64,000 nt of DNA from Meandrina meandrites (Eukaryota > Cnidaria > Anthozoa > Scleractinia > Meandrinidae), in NCBI GenBank assembly GCA_963693305.1, contig OY855905.1, positions 839,701-903,700 on the forward strand, given 5' to 3'. Position numbers and translations under genes: made by a program. Numbering within the stretch: position 1 is the stretch's first letter; the number at the start of each line of letters is the position of its first letter. The notes under the pieces were generated by a model. That model searched no databases and was not told where the DNA came from. It saw only the letters and a program-made list of their open reading frames with translations. Below are positions 47,530 to 59,900 of this stretch, piece by piece.

Positions 47530-50100
47530 TGAGGTCTGTCTTTGACCTTGTTTAAGGGCAACTCTTGGGAAATTTACCCCGAATTTTTTATTTTTTCTAT
47601 AAGTTGTTTATAGCAACAGGAATCTTTAGAAGGTAAAATTTTAAAGATATCGGCCAAAATGAATTTACTACGAATTTTCTTTTATGCCAATCTGGCGGCC
47701 ATTTTGAAAACGTTCGGATTTTGGTACGTCACGTGATGCTACGTCACAGGTGTGGAAGAGCAGATTTGCTTTTGCTTCTGATAAGAGGAAAACACGCGAA
47801 GCTTCTCTTCATAAATGAGAATGACAAGGAGAGAAAGACCCTATGCTGTTCAATGATGTCCAAGATAAAAAAAGGTAGTGCTTCAGTGCTTAAATATGAA
47901 AGGAAATAAACTTAAAAAGAGTAAATCATGTGTTTGTGAAACGAAACAAATCCGTCAGATTGATCGGCCTTCTAAGGTCAGCAAATGTACATAGCTTTAT
48001 ACATGTTTACTAGTAGTAATCAGCGATTAGGGGAGTGCGTTCGACCTAAGTTAATATGCCTCAAATGGAGCGATGAGGATAAGTGGGAGCGGAATCTCAT
48101 CACACAACGTTTTGAAGGAAAGATTGCGTGACGAGCCAAAAGAACATCTGTCTGCAAAATAAAGAGCTGTGTTCCCCCTATTACGCCATCTTGTTGTTGT
48201 TGTCATTATTATTGCGTTACTGAATATTGGGTTACTCAAGGTGAATACGCGGAACAGTGACATTAACTGAAATATGTTGCATCAAGAAATGGGTTGTGCT
48301 GTTTTCAAAGGGGTTTAATAAACTGTGAAAAAATTGTGACACTGTAGCAGTTCTTGATATGTTAAAGCAGAATTTTCTTTGCTTGGGTGAAGCCATTCAA
48401 ATGATTTAATACAGGTGTATTGGACCGGTCGACGGAAACATGATCTGTCATCATAGCAGTAATTGTTTGCCAAAGGTCAAAAAGAACCTCAAATAATGAA
48501 TGGAACGGCAAATAATTCTCATTGATGTCAAAATATTCATGGTAAAACAAAGTGAATAGAAGTCGCTCCTAGCACTTCATGTGACATTCACAAAGCAAAA
48601 ATGTACTAAGTCATAAATGAATGGGCAATTTGCATTCATTTCTTTTACACTAAAATAGATATGGAATAGAAATGAATTATCATGTACACGACAAATAATG
48701 ATTTATTTATTTCACTTTAGTTGTTATCTTTTGACACTACACAACTTCTAAAACTCCACAGACTTCTACAAATACTTTCACCTACATTTGAAAATAGATC
48801 GAGGCACAGCACATCAACTTTTCGTTCATAGTCAATAGACTCACAATATTAAATAATGATTTCCTCATCAAAATGCATAAAAATTCTGCGAATAACTATA
48901 CAATACAAATTCAAAGAAGCGATAAAACAATTTTCATTCTTATTTTACTTACTCGTTTTACATGAAATGCTAACAATTTGTAATTTTAGCTAATATGTGA
49001 ATCGTTTTGCATGTAAACACGCTGGTTTACCTTGCCCATAAAACAACGAATCGACTTACTCGATTTCCACTCCTTTTACGACGTTCGGTGGTTGATTAAA
49101 ACTCTTCTTCCTTGGATAAAAACCCTCCAAACAGCAGCGATAACAGACCATAACAGAGGACAATTTTGTCGTGAGAAATCACTCCAAACAGCGAAACACG
49201 CACATGGCATGGGGATGACGTCATTCGCCCCTGAAAAATTTTCTGGGGGGGCCAAATTGACAACGTTGTATAGTCCATAAAAATGTGAGTCTTTCTCGAT
49301 TAGGGTGCGTTCTCCTTCGTCGAACGCAATAATACGATGCATCCTCTCTTGCACCATATCGTGATAAAGATGCCTTTAGTCTGGAGTAGAAGGTAAATTG
49401 AAAAGGGTCTGCGAGTGCTGACTCCCATAATTTGTCAGAAATCTCTTCATTTATGAGCAGGAATACTGAGCCTCTATATGTCCTATATGTAAGCGAAATC
49501 CACGCGTTCGGAAACAGACCGATATATTTTGATTCTGTTGTTGAGAAATTTGTAGCCACCCTCAGATTTCTCCTGCTGCTAATTGGCAAAATAGAAAGCA
49601 ATTCCCACCAGCAAATGTAGTGTATCTTTGAAGTATATGCCTTCGAAAGGCGCGCGTGATTTGCGTGCAGGTCAGTACTGCGCGATAAGAAGCCACTACC
49701 CCGCGCGCTAGCAGAGGCGCTCTCGCGGGATATAACATTATACGAAGAAATGGGGAATCGCAACCTGGGGTGTAGCATGAAACCCGGGTATGAAAGCGTG
49801 TCACGCTCTTTCCCTTCACCCTCCCTAGCCTGACCACGAAACAGTTTCGTGTGCAGATTCGAGCAGATGTCAGTTGACGAGATAACGAAAGGAAAACATG
49901 CCAAAAGTTGTAAGACACGAAGAGCGCAACGGCCATTTCAAATGCAAACCATGAATTAAAACGCAAGCAAATGCGAAAGTAATAAGGAGCCAAACACAGC
50001 ACAATTTTCGATTTTCGTGGGGGTGCTTTTCGCAAAAAGATAAGAAATTGCAAAATAAAAACATGACAACTTAATTATACCGATAAATATAAAATTCACG
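47530..50100. other. Gene-poor stretch
   Basis: No supported gene. It holds repeat-like segments: a GGCGGCCATTTTGAAAA block near 47692, a TGCGTTCGAC fragment at 48037, and a related TGCGTTCTCCTTCGTCGAACG fragment at 49306. Short open frames occur on both strands, but none has a recognised domain. Confidence 0.4.
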
Positions 50101-50102
50101 CA

Positions 50103-51352
50103 CTGCAGCATCCTCGGAAACCCAGGGCTTCAAAGGGGAAGGGAGAGAAAGGGAGCGGGGAAAAAAGGAGAGGGGAGGGGAAAGGAAAGCGGAAAGGGGA
50201 AGCCCTGGGAAGCTACTCTATACAGATCATTTCTTGATCGAAAAGCAAACACCATTAGCGAGGTGTGAAACAGAACCGCTCGTATGACAAAAGAACCGGC
50301 AAGGTTCAATTAGCACCTTCAAAACTGCACAGCAAGATATGTCTACTGACCAGATGATATCCGGTAAATCGTTTTCGGTGGCTTTTGTCCGCGAGCATAA
50401 CAGATCAAATTGTCGCCGCTCTTCAATTTCTTGCTTGCGTTCCGACCATTTAGAAATTTTCAGTCTGCTTTTCTTTGTTAAAGTTTTTTGTTTAATACAG
50501 TTAAGATTGGTAGGACTGAAATATTCGAATAATAACGGAACGACGTACTACGCCGAAGAAATCGGCACAAGATCTTTGCCAAATATCAGCAAATATCAAG
50601 CTTAATAGTCTAAATTCTGTTGTTCCTGCTGCAAGCTTTCGGTCGATGTCGGCGCTTTCGCCTATACACGCTGCCGTGATCTTGTTATTTCTCAAAGACT
50701 GGACTTGTTCCATCATATTGGACTTTAACGGACATGCGGCAAACACCAAAGGAAATTTTGGGAACGAATCATTTCCAGCCTCTCTAAAAGCTTTACAAAC
50801 GCCAGGCAAAATTTGGTCCGAATCCTGTTGGCAATTCTGCATACACATCTCTTCCCTCTACAATTTTCTGGACGATCGTGCTTTGTTCCTCTTTCATTTG
50901 TCTAACGCTTGGAAACGATTCCAGTGCAGTGCAAACTCCTTGCTCGAAGAACTCCATGTAGCGAAAATGCGAACATCGAAAAGTGAAGAAATAAGTATAG
51001 TGTCTGCGTGATGTCAAATTCTCTTGTTTTGAAGGTGTTGCAACGCGTGGGCCATGTCATCCGCTAATGTTTTCAATGCTAATTCGTCCGTAATTCGAGA
51101 GTTCGTAACGACTTCCAAATCAGCGTGTGATCGCTTTTCATTGGCCTCATTTTAAATTTAATTAAAAATGAGGCCAATAACAGCTCAGAAAAGTAAATGA
51201 TCGAGAAATGATCTGTATAGAGAAGCTTCCCAGGGCTTCCCCTTTCCCCTTTCCCTTCCCCTCCCCTTCCCCCTCCTTTTTTCCCGCTTCCAGTCTCTCC
51301 CTTCCCTTCCCGTCCCCGTTGAAGCCCTGGGTTTCCGAGGATGGCACTGCAG
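50103..51352. mobile_element. Inverted-repeat element carrying a RecQ-like helicase remnant
   Basis: Arms 50103-50240 and 51198-51352 are reverse complements (CTGCAG, CATCCTCGGAAACCCAGGGC, a purine-rich AAAGGGGAAG tract, CTATACAGATCATTTCT). The centre, about 950 bp, contains minus-strand helicase coding remnants and a GTTCGTAACGACTTCC region. Confidence 0.7.
50501..50957 (-). pseudogene. RecQ-like DNA helicase fragment, broken in the P-loop
   Basis: The start MEFFEQGVCTALESF is followed by RQMKEEQSTIVQKIVEGRDV and ELPTGFG, which is helicase motif 0/I of the RecQ family. After PTGFG the conserved GKS is lost and the frame shifts. The next frame reads QILPGVCKAF, FPLVFAACPLKSNMMEQVQS and ACIGESADIDRKL, i.e. 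motif Ia and the following segment. The DEAH box and later motifs are absent. The Walker A lysine is missing, so no activity is possible. Confidence 0.75.
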
Positions 51353-51372
51353 GGTCGTGTAATAGTCCCGGT

Positions 51373-51412
51373 TGGGGGTGGGGGTGGGGGTGGGGGTGGG
51401 GGTGGGGTGGCA
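51373..51412. repeat. GGGGGT microsatellite
   Basis: Six or seven GGGGGT units directly follow the inverted-repeat element. Confidence 0.85.
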
Positions 51413-52476
51413 GTAATCAGTTTACAAAATCATTCTACAGTTTTACGCATACAAGCACGAACAACCTTGAACAAAGTTTCCGCCTCGAGGCAAAAAGCAT
51501 GGTTTGAAATATATTTTCGATTTATTCGAAATCAAACGTACAGAATTTTTTTATTCTTGCATATTTGATGTGCAGTACAGCATAGTTTCAGATACTGGTG
51601 TTAGTTTTTTTACGTCAAATCTTATTCGCGTAGAATTCAAGTTTAACTGATATCTTGTTTTTCTGTTTTTCGTTGCCATGGAAATGTCGATTTTCCTAAA
51701 AAATATTTCATATCAAACTTCAATCCAATTCCAATATCTGGTGTAAATTTCACATCGATCCGAGTCCGGGAGGTTTGTTAAACGGCCAAATAAAAATGTT
51801 TGGTATGGTCCAGAAAAAACTGTAGAGAGACACCTTAAAAAATGTACAAAAATTTCATCTAATAAAACTGCTCAAATTTAATACATCTCTTTCACTGCTT
51901 TACATTCTACGCCGTGATTTTCCCTTAAATTAAAATTCAATTCTGTTCAACTAAAAAGCAATTTATAATAAACACTCCCAACCGACAAACGATTACAATG
52001 AACCAGCAGAAAAGCAAAAAACTTTTAATGAAGCAATATTTTTGAACTCCTACTTATAAACAAAAATTATTTGTTCTTTCACAACACGGCCTCACAAAGC
52101 AAATCTAAGTAAGCGAAGACTTCCAACAATTGCAATGACCCGAAAATTTCATATTTTCGCATGCCCTTGCCTGAGGAAAGAACAACGGAAAACGTTAGTT
52201 AGAAAGGACTTAGACGAAGTATTACCGAAAAACAGAAATTATATTCGATTCGTTCTCTTCGTTCTGAAAAACAGAAATGGGTATCATTGAAAGGAAGATT
52301 GAAATGGGTATCATTGATTAAGTTTTGAAGAATAGTTTTTTGTTTGTTTAGCAAAATGGTGAGGCAATTATTTTGATATTTGCAAGTAAGCGGTGAATTG
52401 GATATTATCACGTCGTACAGATTTCAACTTCTATTATTTATTTTGTAGCTGATAAGAGAAAATATGGCGTGTTTTA

Positions 52477-52883
52477 GTACATCACTGCATCCTGTTAGAC
52501 CAGTTAAAACTAAATTGATCTTTCAATTTATACCTTGAACGCCTTCCGATGTTAAAAAGAACATACATAGAAAACAGCGAGTTCCAAATAATTAGAACGG
52601 TTTTTTAAAAATCGGTCCAAGTTTAGCAGACATCACAATTTGCATATTTTACATTTTTCCAGAAAGCATGCAAAGATCGAAACCGAATAATTATTTAAAG
52701 CCGCTTGAATCGTTTAAAATTTATATTTTTGTGCACCAAAAAGTATTTTTGACATAGAGTGGTGAAAACTAAGATTAAAGGCGTTTTAATTTAAAGCAAT
52801 CGGAGTTTGCTTAACAACCTCATTTGCATAATGTGTATGTAAGATTCGCTTAAGCACGAAAAGTTGGAAGTCGCTGTGAATAC
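52477..52883. repeat. Dispersed repeat, copy 2 (inverted relative to 38286-38677)
   Basis: It is the reverse complement of copy 1 over about 400 bp. It ends just before the GGGAGCAAC stretch at 52893. Confidence 0.7.
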
Positions 52884-53235
52884 AAAGTTGCCCGGGAGCA
52901 ACTTTTTGCCAGCACATGTCTACAGACTCAATCAGCTCCAACAACTTTGTCGTTATAACAGTTTTACAAACCATCTTTTTTTGTTATAGAATTGCTCGGT
53001 TAAATTTTAGCAGCTGCTAAATAATGGTTTACTGAAGGGACTAGCTCAACTAGTAAACAATGTATCTTTTCAGGAGCCATAATGGGAGGAGACCGTAAGC
53101 GCGAGATCTGGCCTTGTCCCTATGATATGGGACAAAATTTCTATTTTTAGAACAAATCGTGTCATCTCGCGTGGCGCGCGCGCGTACTGCCGCGAGGATT
53201 TTCGCGAGGACATCGCGCGGAGAAATATAAACAAA

Positions 53236-53517
53236 ATGGCGTCCAAAGTAACCTCTGCAAGTGAAGTAAACACTGGCTTTCTTTCATCAGTTTCTATTCC
53301 TAATTTACGTCAAGGTCTCCTTGAGCACTTCTTTGAATGTAGCCATGAAAGTGAGGATGATTCAAGTGATTCGGATATCTGCAGTAGTATTTTTTTCGGA
53401 CAAATCCAGTCGCGAAGACGCGTTAAACATGTCGTACAAGGAATCACAGAGTGGTCAAGACAATTTACGAAACGTTTCACAGCGCAGCGATATGGGCAAC
53501 CAAAAAATACAGAATGA
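53236..53517 (+). CDS. Short acidic/basic ORF in the transposon
   Basis: ATG at 53236 (AAAATGGCG context) opens 93 codons: an N-terminal MASKVTSASEVNTGF, an acidic run (ESEDDSSDSD), and a basic RRRVK segment, then a stop. It could be the first exon of a lost transposase or a small accessory protein. No recognised domain. Confidence 0.35.
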   Translation: MASKVTSASEVNTGFLSSVSIPNLRQGLLEHFFECSHESEDDSSDSDICSSIFFGQIQSRRRVKHVVQGITEWSRQFTKRFTAQRYGQPKNTE

Positions 53518-53734
53518 CAGCAAAAAAAGCAGAAACCATATTTCTGCCGAAATACGATTGTATACGCCATTTCGACCTTTCCTTGATGCTTTGTTGTAAG
53601 TTACATGTGACTTTCATATCATATAAAATTACATATATACTGCATAATGAAAATATTTTCATTTAAGTCACTTATCCGACTAATGCTGCTCCAAAATATT
53701 TCTTTTAGTATCCGGTATTATAATTTGCATTGCA

Positions 53735-54480
53735 GCTAAAACATTGTTGAAAAGTATGGAAATATCGGAAACTTCCAGCAAAAGTTGTAAACAAATGAAG
53801 CAGAAGAGGATTCATGGATTCATTTTTTTTCGAATTAAAAAAAATCTACCGTTTTTTTTTTCGTTTACTTTAAGTATGAAAAAATACAGCATATGTGCAA
53901 ACGGCTTTATCTAGTTTCGTGTGTCTAGTCACGATGAAACCGATTCGAGTTTGGCTCGCCAAGATAGCTACCTTTCGTCTTCAATTGAAAACGCACTTGT
54001 TACATTAAATTATTCACACTACCCGCATTCTCAAGATTATTTAGCACCTGGAAATAAACATACCACGCTTAAAATTGCGGCTGAGCTTTGTATTCATGCA
54101 TTTTATTTAGCAATGAATGTGGTATGTGGCGTGCCATGTTCAATTCCAGGTGCTAAATAATCTTGAGAATGCGGCAAGTTTGAATAATTTACTGTTACCC
54201 GAGGGTTTTCAAATGGAAGACGCGGAGTAGCTATCTTGGCAAGCAAAATTCGACGCATTTCATCGAGACTAGATTCACGAAAGTAGACAAAGCCGTTTGC
54301 ATATATGCCGTATTTTCTCATACTTACAAATATAAGAAAAAAAAATCCGTAGGTTTTTTTAATTCGAATTTACGCACCGTAAACCTCTTCCTCCTAATTT
54401 GTTTACACCTTTTATTTGCTAGGAGTTTCCGATCTTTCCATACTTTTCAGCAACGTTTTAGTTGGCATTAAGCTTTCAAA
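53735..54480. repeat. About 750-bp palindrome nested in the transposon
   Basis: Left-arm motifs (AAAACATTGTTGAAAAGTATGG, AACGGCTTT, AAGATAGCTAC, CTCAAGATTATTTAGCACCTGG) are mirrored on the right, with the axis near 54097. It is separate from the terminal repeats, so the element is an inverted repeat inside an inverted repeat. Confidence 0.75.
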
Positions 54481-55269
54481 TCTATGGAATCTTAGCATAG
54501 CTTGAACGTTGTTGTAGCTCCCAATTATACACGAGCATAATATTTTGAAGCGAAGGCTTAACAGTCAACTGTGCAGCAATTTCTACTCAGCCGATTTCGT
54601 TGAAACTTGCTCACACTAAAAATTGGATAATTTGAACTTGTTGACTTTGATAAAAAAAAATCTATCGTCGCGTTTAGAAAATATTCGCGTTTTTTTCATA
54701 AATATATTTTTTCAAAAGCGCTAATATCTCGTGATCGTTTGCCCTGTTTGCCCTTTACTTTAAAGCTTTACAAAATTTGAACATTTGCTATTTCGATTGC
54801 TAAAAATCAAAAAAATCGGGTGAGGTTTACATGCCCAAAGCTTGATTTAGAAAAGAGCACCTCCGTTCCCCAAAAATAGCGCGGGCCATCTTAGACTAAG
54901 TACAATCCAAATATAAACGAGTCATCGTGAATTTTATCTTACTGAGAAAACTTCTCTAGATTAGCCTTGTGCCTAACTGACAAAAAATCCAGGAGATGAA
55001 TTTAGCGCGATACGGAAGCTGCACAGCCTAATGTATAATTTTATGGTTCACAGAACGATTGATTTATTTTTCGTTCTCAAGTTTTAACACGGAGTCTTTT
55101 GTGGCAGATGTACTCGCGACTCACATGATACACGCAACTCTGGCAACATCGACGCGAGAACCCGCGCATCCGCGCGTGTCTGCCTGTTCTAAAAATATAA
55201 AAATTGTCTCGTATCATAGGGTGCGTGGATGTCGCGCTTACGGTCTCCTACCATTATGGCTCCTGATCT

Positions 55270-56700
55270 TTTTCGGCTTCCTGTGTGGCTAACTTAGCGA
55301 AAATATATTTTTTTGCGCGGATGGCCCAGCTACACGAGGAAATTAAAGATTGCTTCAGGAACAAAATACCACGGATGCCGGCCCATGATACTTAAACTGA
55401 CATCCGAAAGTCTGGAGGAGAATTTTGCCGAAGATATAACTATTGTTATCGTCCTCAGAACACTGTTTCTGTAATATCTGCGCGTTGATTTTAACACTAC
55501 ACGACTTCCTTCTTTTCTCTAGTCATGCATGCAGTTTTCATGAGCTGCATACCAAAACAGGCTCTTATGTCATCATGCAAGGTAATCAGTAAACTGATCT
55601 ATCTCTTCTAACTCGTTTTCTTCTCTCTCTTCCCTTTTCTATTATACTAGAAAGGACAAAAATTTTTGTATCGCCATACGGCTACAATTTTAATAAACAA
55701 CAGTCTTCAGTGTAGTTACTTTTGAAATTCCACTTTCTAACACAGCTGCATTATTATTTTTCCTATTACGTGCGTAAATGTCATCAATTTTAATGGCCGA
55801 ACTTTTTACTGAAACTTGTAAACATTCGAACAGACGCGAGTTCCCGGGCGCGCTTTGAACATAAAGCAAATAAAGCCTCGCTTTGCTTTTTGTTCAAACT
55901 TGTTAGTCTGCTTGTGCTTTCCCAAGTAGTTCCCTGTTAGGAAAAAAATGTCAACATCAGCAATGTGCCGACTGGATCCGATTTAACCCGAATGTAATTT
56001 GGCGAAACCGAACAGGAAAATCCTTGAGGATGGACAACAATAGCTTCATTGTGTCAGAAAAATTCAAAACATAACAATAGGCCAAGTTTGATATGACCAC
56101 TACACCACCACGTTGATGCCAAACCCTCAAAAATTTATGTAAGGTGACTTTCTTAGTATTACATCTATAATAAATGACCCTATCTCTATCCCTAACCTAA
56201 GCGTGGATCTAACTTGGATTTAAAGAGCCTCTAATGTAGGCCTTATTCCATTTGATAATCAAAGCACATGCAGTTTCGACCTAATTCAGGCCTAAACTGA
56301 AGCAGATATGGTATATTCCATTCGGAAAACCTTGGTTACCAATGATGGTATCGATAGCATCGACTGTTTACGGAAGGGAAATCAACTGAGGTGTCCCTGG
56401 CATCGACTTAAAAGAAAAAAACATGGCAATGTGAAGTGCACCGTAAATTTAACTGCTTTACCATTTCAGTAGGAACTGAGTAAGGGAGTTGAGAAAATCG
56501 AAATCTCTGAGAAAGAAAGTTTAAATTAAAAAAGAAAAAAATCTTTGAACAAACAGGCAATGACTCCCCGGCGATCCTGATGTTGTTATTGGAACCTACT
56601 CTGCAAGCAACCTCAAACTTCTTTTGGAAAGAAAGTCAGCACACAAGAACATAGAAAGTTAATGGACGAGATCCCTTCCACACCGCGCAATAGCTTTTGA
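55270..56700. other. Intergenic stretch upstream of the fibrinogen-domain gene
   Basis: No gene supported. AT-rich with no clear repeat family seen. Confidence 0.4.
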
Positions 56701-56759
56701 AATTTTTAATAAGATACAATGTAGTTTAAATTTTACAGAAAGTGTGACACCATCGAATC

Positions 56760-56830
56760 ATATCACAAAGCGCACTTTGTTTTTCAGTGCTGTATAAATT
56801 TTTAATGAGATTTGAAAGTCATTCTGCGTA
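56760..56830 (+). promoter_or_regulatory. Promoter block shared by the two paralogues
   Basis: GAATCATATCACA, then GCGCA, TTTTGTTTTTC and a TATA-like GTATAAAT occur here and, in the same order, at about 63536-63585. A donor-like GCGTAAGC at 56828 and the acceptor TTTTCACAG before 56902 suggest a tiny 5' UTR intron. Confidence 0.55.
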
Positions 56831-56901
56831 AGCTTCTAGCATATTTAAGGAGAGGAACAGAAAGAGAAGTTTGTGTTTATTTGTATGTTTTTTTTTCACA
56901 G

Positions 56902-59900
56902 CTCCATGATTTGTTTCGAGGTTTATTCGTCTTTTCTCCTCGCGATATTGATTAGGCTTTCTTGGGAAGGCGTGTTAGCAACGGGTAGGTTTATATTACA
57001 ATTTGTTTCTAACGTTGATTTAAATACTAACTGTATGCAAACATTTTTACGCAAATTGACACTTGTTCTTTATGAAACATAAAATTATTTTGTCGTAGAT
57101 AAACGCTATCTCAAGCTCTGTTGAAGGTTATCCCATCACTTATTCCACAAGTCACAAGATCGGGTACTTCGGAACGAAGCCAAAGTGTTTATACCCTGAA
57201 GTCTTGACCTTCGCGTTTGTGCTTTCCGACATTTTGTTTTGCCGAGAGAGTTATACGACTTTAATGCTAGCGATAGTTACTGTAGTTACTTGAAAAAAAA
57301 AAAACAACTAAACTTCTGTGTCGATTGATATTTTACATGTAAGAATCCTGGTTCTTAACGTTAATGAATCTCGGTGAGCAACGAAAACCTCTTATGGGTG
57401 CATGACTCACTCAGAAGGGAAAACCAAACTTCTGTCTTTGATAATGTTTCTTACAAAATGTTTACATGTATCTCAAACCTTCTATTTTTCTGGAGGTCGA
57501 CGTCGAAATCTTCCTCGCCCACAACGACGTTTTTTATGACTAAATTTGATTGGCAGTTGTATGAAGTCAGCACGTCACGGAGGTTGTTAAAGCATTTGTG
57601 TCAAATTCAGAATATTGTCTTAAAATCGATCGAGTGAGACCTAAATCACGAAAAAAGATAAAACTATACAAAATGATGAAAGAGTTTCGAGTTGTGATTT
57701 GTTACACAAACAAGCTTTTCTTAACACCAATACATTTATTTTTTGTTGATGATTTTAATTATTTTATTTTTATTACTTCACGTTAACAAAAGGCATCGGG
57801 GATGTTGAGTGTAACCTGAATCGCTGATTATCTTACTTGTTGTTTGCAATATATAGAGCCATGTATAACAAAGACGATCGGAAAGCCAATTGCAAACAAG
57901 GCTCTTACAAATCACGTGATTAGAACACCGAGGGCGACGTCAGCAGAAGTGTGTGAGTTACGCTGCTTCATGGAATCCGAGTGTGAATCATACAACTTTG
58001 GTCCTGCCAAAAGAAGGTGGCAGTCACGTGTGTGAGCTGAGTGCCTCTGATTCTATTAGAGATCCGCCGGACTGGATTACAAAACAAGGATTTGTTTACG
58101 CAGAAACCAAGGTATAACAGGCAGCTTCGTTATGTCAGAAAGTCAAGAGGAGGCCGCTTTACGCCTCTTGTTTTACGCTGACAAACAATAGTGTAATTGT
58201 ACGACTTTTTGAGCAATATAAGTTCGCCTGTCATTTACACCGCTTGTAAGAGGTTGAAGCGCTTCTATCTATTATTTATTGTGCTTAATTTGCACAATTT
58301 TTGTTTTTCCTTTTTTATTCCAACGAAAGAATCCATGCAGAGAACTTCAGTGCCCTGTTAATTCCGGCTGTCAATCAGACTTTGAACATGACACGCATCA
58401 GTGCGTGTGTAAAGCAGGATTCACTGGTAACAACTGTCAAACAGGTTAGTCCAAGTGTTTAAACATGTTAAAAAGGTAGTGGAGTGATTGGAGGGGGGGG
58501 AGGGGGGGGGGGGGTGTTATATCTTTTGGAAGCCATATGGGATATCACGTCGGGTATCATTTTGTAGCCTTGTTAGCTCTAAATGGGTCTTTGCACGTTG
58601 GAAGGGAGGGGAGATGGATTAATTCTTTTTTATTATATAAACTGCGGTTTTTTTAAGCGAAATTTATATGCAACATAAATTAAAGTTAATGCGACAACCA
58701 TGAGAGGGAGATCAGATAACCTGTACTAGCTCTTTACTCCAAAACAGACCCGTTGCGCAATACTCTGGCAAGAATAACACTCTTTGCATTACATTCAAAG
58801 GTCCGGCCAATCACATATCCGCTTTTCTTTATGTCAATCAAGACCATGCATAGGGCATGTTGTTGCGCTTGAGGGAGAGGACTTAAATCTCTCGTTGCCA
58901 ACCAACTGACCTGTGTGTTATCCTGCATGATGCCTATTGGCAACTCGAGCACTTCATCCCCTAGCCCTTTTCTTCCATTGAACTTGTGTTGTGCTGTTTT
59001 GCTTTCATGGGTTGGGAGCATTAATTGGGAGAGAAAAACAGTATCTCAAATTGTGCAAAATTACGATAATTTTTACGCGTGCCTGATATCACCAATCGCG
59101 TTCTGACACGTCACTCGCTTCATTTCGCACCACTCTTTCGAGTTGATGAATGAATGGTAACGCGTTCGCTATTCTCTCTCAGTTTGTCGAAAGTTTCTCG
59201 GAATGGCCTCAAATTTACACAGCAAATACTGAACGATTCGTCTCGCTCATGGACGATGATGTTGACCAATTTCTGGAAGCAGAAGAAAAAAACACACACA
59301 AAATAAGACCACAAAGGAAGAAGTTTTGAAGACATCGAGTTTTGCATAGCGACAACCGGGAAAGCAGACAAGAACTTTAGTCGTTCACAGATTGAGCCTT
59401 TGCAATGTTGACATGTTGTACAGTGCACTGTAATGCAATGCGTTTTTTAAAAAACTTCTAATTGTTGAAAATTTTGAGTCTCACTTTGTGACTTATTTCA
59501 GGCAGTTGTGAACAATCACTCATTTTGGGACTTTATTCGTGCAGTTGACAATTATTTAGTTATTTAATAAGGTCCACTTTTGCATGTCACTAACCACGTT
59601 TGGTGTTTATATAATAAATATGTATTATTCTATTTACAAAATCTCATAAAGTAACTACGAAACGATCGTGAATTAAAAAAAAAATAAAACGATTGATACT
59701 GCTCCGAGATGAAATACGTTTGAGTCTTTAAAATATTGGATCTGACGCAAATCGTATAACTTGATCTGAAATTATGTAAGCTGGTTGAAGTGTAAATTTG
59801 CCACTAAGGGTTAGTCTTCTTCGCAGCCATTGTTTGGGCTCGTCACTCAGCGTGCCGATTTTTTCATTTTTACACGTGTTTACAGTTTTTTTCATTAATT

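Larger units (their letters stand above)
53071..55265. mobile_element. 2,195-bp DNA transposon with 7-bp target duplication
   Basis: Inverted ends begin CAGGAGCCATAATGG and match for about 36 bp with one mismatch, then more loosely to about 100 bp. Both flanks carry ATCTTTT (53064-53070, 55266-55272). Inside are a short frame (53236-53517) and a nested palindrome. The 7-bp duplication and ends would fit a P-like or unusual hAT-like element; the superfamily is uncertain. No full transposase is visible, so it is probably non-autonomous. Confidence 0.85.

Noticed and set aside
51208..51507. Plus-strand frame with Pro/Ser and Gly/Trp repeats
   Set aside because: It is a translation of the pyrimidine-rich inverted arm and the GGGGGT microsatellite.
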